Of a DNA stretch of 56,087 nt, positions 52,249-56,087 are shown piece by piece (the first letter of the stretch is position 1; every line of letters begins with the position of its first letter). The stretch covers positions 1-56,087 of the forward strand of contig JARLIH010000235.1 in the NCBI GenBank assembly GCA_031291845.1, written 5' to 3'. This stretch comes from Isosphaeraceae bacterium. GTDB lineage: Bacteria; Planctomycetota; Planctomycetia; Isosphaerales; Isosphaeraceae. The notes beneath the pieces were generated by a model. It was not told the DNA's origin, did not search any database, and worked only from the letters and a program-made list of their open reading frames with translations. Position numbers and translations under genes: made by a program.

Positions 52249-52864
52249 ATCTGTGGCCAAGCAAAAACGCCCGCAGGCAGATCTGGGACCAGGTTTCGAA
52301 CCGTTCCGCCTGGTCGCGCAGCTCGGCCAGGGGGACGAAGCCGGGCTCGGCCAGGCCGTCCTCGCGGGGGGTGACGGCGGGGCGGGCGAGTTCGTAGAGG
52401 TGGACGACGCCCAGGTGGACCTGGCCCACCGGAGTGGAGTCGTCGTTGATCAGGCCGACGCGGCGGATCGTGCCGTCGCTGTCGACGGCGACCTCCTCGT
52501 CGAGCTCCCTGCGCAGGGCGATCTCGTAGGCGTCGAGCGTCGCGCGACCGTCGGCGTCGTCCTCGGCGACGTGCCCGCCGACGCCGAGCGAGCGCAAACG
52601 GTGTAGCCGGGCTTCGCCCTGCGACTTGCCTCGCGTGTAGCAAAAGACCGAGTCACCGCTCCGGAACACCACGTAGGGGATGATCTGCTTCAGCGACGGG
52701 TCTTCCTCGACTTCCGAGCGGGGCCGGAATGCCCCCATACCGGGGGCGAGCAGCGTGCTGAGGTAGCGCTCCGCCTCGTCGGAAAACCCCTGGAACCGCC
52801 CGAGCCGGTCGAGCTCAGCGGCGGGGACGACCAGGACGCGCTCGGAATGTGATGATTGGCTCAT
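52247..52864 (-). CDS. NUDIX-like hydrolase domain protein
   Basis: A 205-aa protein. An N-terminal region (about 1-70) is followed by QIIPYVVFRSGDSVFCYTRG, RLHRLRSLGVGGHVAEDDAD and a helix ALRRELDEEVAVD. GGHVAEDD...RELDEEV approximates the NUDIX box (Gx5Ex7REUxEE) with an insertion of several residues before RE. The C-terminal half has VHLGVVHLYELARP and a helical end ETWSQICLRAFLLGHR. NUDIX enzymes cleave nucleoside diphosphate derivatives; the substrate is unknown. The start at 52864 has only a weak ribosome binding site. Confidence 0.72.
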   Translation of the reverse strand: MSQSSHSERVLVVPAAELDRLGRFQGFSDEAERYLSTLLAPGMGAFRPRSEVEEDPSLKQIIPYVVFRSGDSVFCYTRGKSQGEARLHRLRSLGVGGHVAEDDADGRATLDAYEIALRRELDEEVAVDSDGTIRRVGLINDDSTPVGQVHLGVVHLYELARPAVTPREDGLAEPGFVPLAELRDQAERFETWSQICLRAFLLGHR

Positions 52865-53059
52865 GTTTCGCAGCTCTCTTGCAGTGGGCCGATTCTTCGG
52901 CGACGCAGGCGGGCCGTTCGTGCCGGCACGATCACTATTTTATCGTCCCGCGGCCCCGCGGTCTTCGCTCCACCCCCTTGCGAACCCCTGGCGGCTCGGC
53001 CATTCTTGAGGCCAACTCCCCCGATGTCCCGCGAGACCCGCACCTTAGGAGCTCGATTC

Positions 53060-54451
53060 ATGAGTCGCCGGACGAACCGTCGTGAATTCATCAGGACGAC
53101 CACCGCGGGTGGTCTCGGCCTGTGGGTCGCTGCCGGGCACATGCCCTCGCTGGCCGCCTCGCCTAACGAAAAACTGAACATTGCCATCGTCGGCGTCGGC
53201 GGCATGGGCGGCAGCCACGTCAACGACGGCGAAGTGAAGAAGGAAAACGTCGTCGCGCTCTGCGACATCGACGACAACAGCCTCGACGGGGCCTCGAAGG
53301 TCCACCCCAACGCTAAGCGGTACCACGACTTCCGTGAGATGCTCGACAAGCAGAAGGACATCGACGCGGTGATCTGCGCTACCCCCGACCACTGCCACGC
53401 GGTCGTCACCGCAGCGGCGATGCGGCTGGGCAAGCACGTCTACACGCAGAAGCCGCTGACGCACACCGTATACGAAGCGCACGTGCTGTCGAAGCTCGCG
53501 GCCGCCAACCCGAAGCTCGTGACGCAGATGGGCAACCAGGGGCACTCGAACGAAGGGGCGCGCCAGGTGGTCGAGCTCGTCCGTGCGAACGTCGTCGGCC
53601 CGATCCGCGAGGTGCACGCCTGGACCGACCGCCCGATCTGGCCGCAGGGGATCACCCGGCCCAAGGAAACCCCCGACGTTCCCAAGCACGTCCACTGGGA
53701 CCTCTGGCTCGGCCCGATGGCCTACCGGCCGTACAACCCGGCCTATCTCCCGTTCCGCTGGCGCGGTTGGTGGGACTTCGGCACCGGCGCCCTGGGCGAC
53801 ATGGCGTGCCACGTGGCCGACACGGCCTTCTGGTCGCTCGACCTCAAGCACCCGACCTCGATCGAGGCCAAGAGCGAAGGGGGGAACTCCGAGACCGCCC
53901 CGAACTGGAGCATCATCACCTACGAGTTCCCCGAGCGCAGCGGTCTGCCGCCGGTCAAGTTCACCTGGTACGACGGCAAGAAGTTCCCGCCCAAGGAACT
54001 GGTCGAGAAGTACGGGATCACCAAGACCTTCGAGAAGAAGGTCAAGGGGGAGGACGGCAAGGAGAAGAAGGTTCAAGAGACCGTCCCCGGCTACACCGAC
54101 AACGGCTCGCTGCTGATCGGTGAGAAGGGGATGATCTACCTCGACGACGCCTACGGCGCCAGCTACAAGCTGCTGCCCGCGAAGGATTTCGAGGGATTCA
54201 AGCCGCCGCCCAAGACGCTCAAGCGCTCCCCCGGCCACATGAAGGACTGGATCGAGGCGATCAAGAACGGCGGCCAGGCCTGCTCGAACTTCGAGTACGC
54301 CTCGGCCCTGACCGGGATGGTCCTGCTCGGCAACCTGTCGATCCGCGCCGGTAAGAAGATCGAGTGGGACGGCCCCAACATGCGGGCGACGAACAGCTCG
54401 GAGGTGGATGAATTCATCCGGCCCGAGTACCGCAAGGGGTGGGAGCTGTAA
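53060..54451 (+). CDS. Gfo/Idh/MocA family oxidoreductase, Tat-exported
   Basis: A 463-aa protein with a Tat signal (MSRRTNRREFIRTTTAGGLG). The Rossmann fold is LNIAIVGVGGMGGSHVNDGE (about 40-60) with VVALCDIDDNSLDG; the central motif is VICATPDHCHAVVTAAAMRL and GKHVYTQKPLTHTVYEAHVL, where Lys of QKP is the family's catalytic/cofactor residue. The C-terminal domain includes HWDLWLGPMAYRPYNPAYLP and FRWRGWWDFGTGALGDMACH. Secreted MocA proteins are numerous in planctomycetes and are thought to act on sugars in the periplasm. AGGAG lies 8 bases before the ATG at 53060. Confidence 0.92.
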   Translation: MSRRTNRREFIRTTTAGGLGLWVAAGHMPSLAASPNEKLNIAIVGVGGMGGSHVNDGEVKKENVVALCDIDDNSLDGASKVHPNAKRYHDFREMLDKQKDIDAVICATPDHCHAVVTAAAMRLGKHVYTQKPLTHTVYEAHVLSKLAAANPKLVTQMGNQGHSNEGARQVVELVRANVVGPIREVHAWTDRPIWPQGITRPKETPDVPKHVHWDLWLGPMAYRPYNPAYLPFRWRGWWDFGTGALGDMACHVADTAFWSLDLKHPTSIEAKSEGGNSETAPNWSIITYEFPERSGLPPVKFTWYDGKKFPPKELVEKYGITKTFEKKVKGEDGKEKKVQETVPGYTDNGSLLIGEKGMIYLDDAYGASYKLLPAKDFEGFKPPPKTLKRSPGHMKDWIEAIKNGGQACSNFEYASALTGMVLLGNLSIRAGKKIEWDGPNMRATNSSEVDEFIRPEYRKGWEL

Positions 54452-54458
54452 GGGCCAG

Positions 54459-54502
54459 TGTCGGGTGCATGAAATGCATGGGTGTCTTTCATGCACCCGA
54501 CA
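54459..54502. terminator. Bidirectional terminator-like palindrome between convergent genes
   Basis: TGTCGGGTGCATGAAA (54459-54474) and TTTCATGCACCCGACA (54487-54502) form a perfect 16-bp stem. It sits exactly between the stop of the rightward MocA gene (54451) and that of the leftward TolC-like gene (54505). The core GGGTGCATGAAATGCA is shared with the palindrome at 48914-48972. Confidence 0.7.
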
Positions 54503-54504
54503 AT

Positions 54505-55779
54505 TCATTTGCCGGCCGTGATCGAGATCGTCCCGCGGATGCGGACTGGCCGGGCCTCGCCGATGGTGATGTCGAAGGTCACATTCCGCTCCGGGGTCGC
54601 GGGGGACTCGGCGCCGGTCTGCATGACCTCGGTGTCGATCGTGCCTGGAGCCGTCGACGACACGACGGGAGCCTCGGGCGCCGGCGGAGGCGCTCCGTCC
54701 TCGACGGTGACCTGGCGGTAGGTCAGGAGCGTCCCCTTGGCTTCCTCGAGGGCCGTGAGCGAGATGTTGTAGGCGGTCTTGAACTGTGCGTCCTGGGCCA
54801 CGGCGCTGGCGTACTGGCTCACGGCGTCGAGGTAGCGGCTGACCGGAATGCGGCCTTCCTCGTAGAACGTGCGCTGGGCTTCGAGACGCTGGGCGGCGGC
54901 TGCTCGTAGCCGTGAGGCGGTCTGGAGCTGCTTGTAGTTTGCGCCGGTTTCCAGGAAGAACCGGGCCAGCGAGTGGGTCGTCTGGTGCAGGACCTGCTGG
55001 AGGAACGCCTGCTGCTTCCGGAGGGTTAAGCGCGCCTGCGGGGCATCGCCCGTGAGCGCGGCGTCTTTCGCGCAGAGTCCCAGGCTCGATAGCAGCAGGG
55101 CGGGGCTGCGCGCCGCGAGGTATTGCAGGCCCGATGCGCAGACCATCATGCGCTGCTGGGCGATGTCGGGTTGCTCCTTCAACATGGTGGCCAGGCAGGT
55201 ATTCCAGTCCGGCTTCACTTCCATCTTGATCGGAGGGGTGACCGGTATGATTTGCCGGCGATCGGCCGGGGAGAGCCCCAGCAGCTTCCTTAGCTGACAC
55301 TCAGCCGTAATCGCATCGGAATTCTTGGATACGAGGTCGAGACGGAACTGTTCGAGCCGCTGCTCGGCCTCGGCGATGTCGGCAGCGTTGCCGCCGCGGC
55401 CAACTTGCAGCTCGTTCTGCTCGCGCTTGAGGATTTCGCAAGCAGTCTCAACGGCCCGCGCACTGGCCTCCTGCTGGACCTGCTGCTGGGTGAGGCTCCA
55501 GTATTGCTGTTCGATCGAGCGAACCATCGCCATCGTTTCGGCTTTGAACCGCGAGGGGGCGATGGCGCGGGTGGCTGGGGCGATCGTGACGTAGACCTGG
55601 CCATCCTCCTCGACGCGCTCGCAGAGGGTCCGCACGATTTCGGCGTTCCCTAGGCCGATGCGGACCGCTTCCGAGAGAGTCAGCTCCCAGCGCTCTCGGG
55701 GTGCCGGATCGGCGGGTTTTGCAGCAGCTCCCTCCGCGCTGAGAAGCGCGAGTGCCAGCAGGCCCATGACGGGATTCAT
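54505..55779 (-). CDS. TolC-like outer-membrane efflux family protein
   Basis: A 424-aa protein with a signal peptide (MNPVMGLLALALLSAEGAAA) and two long coiled-coil repeats typical of outer membrane efflux proteins: LTLSEAVRIGLGNAEIVRTL near the N-terminus, IEQQYWSLTQQQVQQEASAR, ADIAEAEQRLEQFRLDLVSK, ECQLRKLLGLSPADRRQIIP, and later RLRAAAAQRLEAQRTFYEEG then RIPVSRYLDAVSQYASAVAQ. It would form a trimeric channel across the outer membrane. No inner-membrane pump or adaptor gene is in view. AAGGAG lies 8 bases before the ATG at 55779; the C-terminal about 80 residues are Pro/Thr-rich and hydrophilic. Confidence 0.85.
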   Translation of the reverse strand: MNPVMGLLALALLSAEGAAAKPADPAPRERWELTLSEAVRIGLGNAEIVRTLCERVEEDGQVYVTIAPATRAIAPSRFKAETMAMVRSIEQQYWSLTQQQVQQEASARAVETACEILKREQNELQVGRGGNAADIAEAEQRLEQFRLDLVSKNSDAITAECQLRKLLGLSPADRRQIIPVTPPIKMEVKPDWNTCLATMLKEQPDIAQQRMMVCASGLQYLAARSPALLLSSLGLCAKDAALTGDAPQARLTLRKQQAFLQQVLHQTTHSLARFFLETGANYKQLQTASRLRAAAAQRLEAQRTFYEEGRIPVSRYLDAVSQYASAVAQDAQFKTAYNISLTALEEAKGTLLTYRQVTVEDGAPPPAPEAPVVSSTAPGTIDTEVMQTGAESPATPERNVTFDITIGEARPVRIRGTISITAGK

Positions 55780-55978
55780 GCGAGGATCTCCTTCCTTGAA
55801 GACCACACTCGGAACCAGAACGTCCCAGCGCGAGAGACCTCGCGCCGAGCGGGGGCCGCACGATACCGCCGATCGCGCCGGCGGGCAATGCGAGGAGTCG
55901 TGATCCGTGCGTGAGACGCGCCGATGCCGATGGGTTGCGGTGCGGGCGCTGGTTCAAACCGCGCGTTCGAAACGCGAA

Positions 55979-56006
55979 GGGCCGACCTCAGAAAGAGGGC
56001 CGGCCC
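55979..56006 (-). terminator. Possible terminator of the gene entering at 56087
   Basis: GGGCCGACCTC (55979-55989) pairs with GAGGGCCGGCCC (55995-56006) with one bulge and loop AGAAA. It is about 55 bp downstream of the stop of the partial minus-strand gene. No T-run follows, so it is weak as a Rho-independent terminator. Confidence 0.35.
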
Positions 56007-56060
56007 CGGGAACGCCTGCGACCTGACTGGGAGAGAGATCAGGCAGGGAACGGATTTTGA

Positions 56061-56087
56061 TCAATAACGGCCGCCACCGCCGCCGCC
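56061..56087 (-). CDS. C-terminal tail of a Gly-rich protein (partial)
   Basis: On the minus strand the last eight codons read GGGGGGRY followed by TGA. A glycine-rich end finishing in Arg-Tyr is common in small bacterial RNA-binding (RRM) proteins, but only the tail is present, so this is a guess. The region between 55780 and 56060 holds no other gene. Confidence 0.4.
   Translation of the reverse strand, partial: GGGGGGRY

Noticed and set aside
53045..55300. Long minus-strand frame opposite the MocA gene
   Set aside because: It is low in complexity and crosses two genuine genes; the plus-strand MocA protein is unmistakable.

Overview
This 56 kb GC-rich window is best explained as a chromosome segment of a planctomycete, probably in or near the Isosphaeraceae/Gemmataceae. 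The evidence is content: six DUF1559 pseudopilin-like proteins with an N-terminal prepilin helix and a C-terminal H-X9-DG motif; a DUF1549/DUF1553 protein followed by a Tat-exported DUF1501 protein; a Tat-exported Gfo/Idh/MocA oxidoreductase; SH3-TPR proteins; an ECF sigma factor with a C-terminal extension; and many small lipoproteins. There are no rRNA genes, convincing tRNAs, CRISPR arrays, phage genes or transposases. Family names come from recognising motifs by eye; no database search was run.

Layout. 1-5.1 kb: a divergent partial gene, a tandem operator-like repeat, then a rightward stress-type cluster (DUF417/RclC-like membrane protein, isochorismatase-fold hydrolase, Dps, HD protein, two alpha/beta hydrolases). 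5.6-14.9 kb: two leftward DUF1559-lipoprotein pairs, a frameshifted SH3-TPR gene, another TPR gene and small secreted proteins. 14.1-20.2 kb: a tight leftward four-gene run in which two CehA/McbA-type PHP proteins flank a DUF1559 gene, ending in a membrane protein. 20.7-24.3 kb: a divergent DUF1559 gene with an ECF sigma factor, and an acyltransferase-3. 24.8-32.1 kb: an orphan urea/amide-type ABC binding protein, a disrupted SGNH hydrolase, two more DUF1559 genes and two lipoproteins. 33.7-36.8 kb: a five-PAS hybrid histidine kinase. 37.7-41.8 kb: an esterase and the DUF1549/1553-DUF1501 pair. 42-48.6 kb: a HEPN protein with a conserved small partner, an acidic membrane-anchored protein next to an ABC-2 type permease, a Doc/Fic toxin preceded by a tiny coupled frame, and a GT2-GtrA fusion. 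49-56 kb: an ABM monooxygenase, an interrupted mnmA, a lipoprotein hydrolase, a NUDIX-like protein, a Gfo/Idh/MocA oxidoreductase, a TolC-like protein and the Gly-rich end of a gene running off the window.

Two themes stand out. First, intergenic DNA is rich in palindromic elements: a 45-bp inverted repeat holding both stop codons of two convergent genes, a GGTGCATGAAATGCACC-type palindrome present twice, a nested multi-hairpin element at 47.2 kb, and a 31-bp hairpin at 37.2 kb with a solo arm at 10.2 kb. Second, three genes are broken by one-base insertions or in-frame TAG codons at expected Glu positions (SH3-TPR at 9435, SGNH hydrolase at 26580 and about 27142, mnmA at 50389-50391). This means either real gene decay or consensus errors in the assembly.
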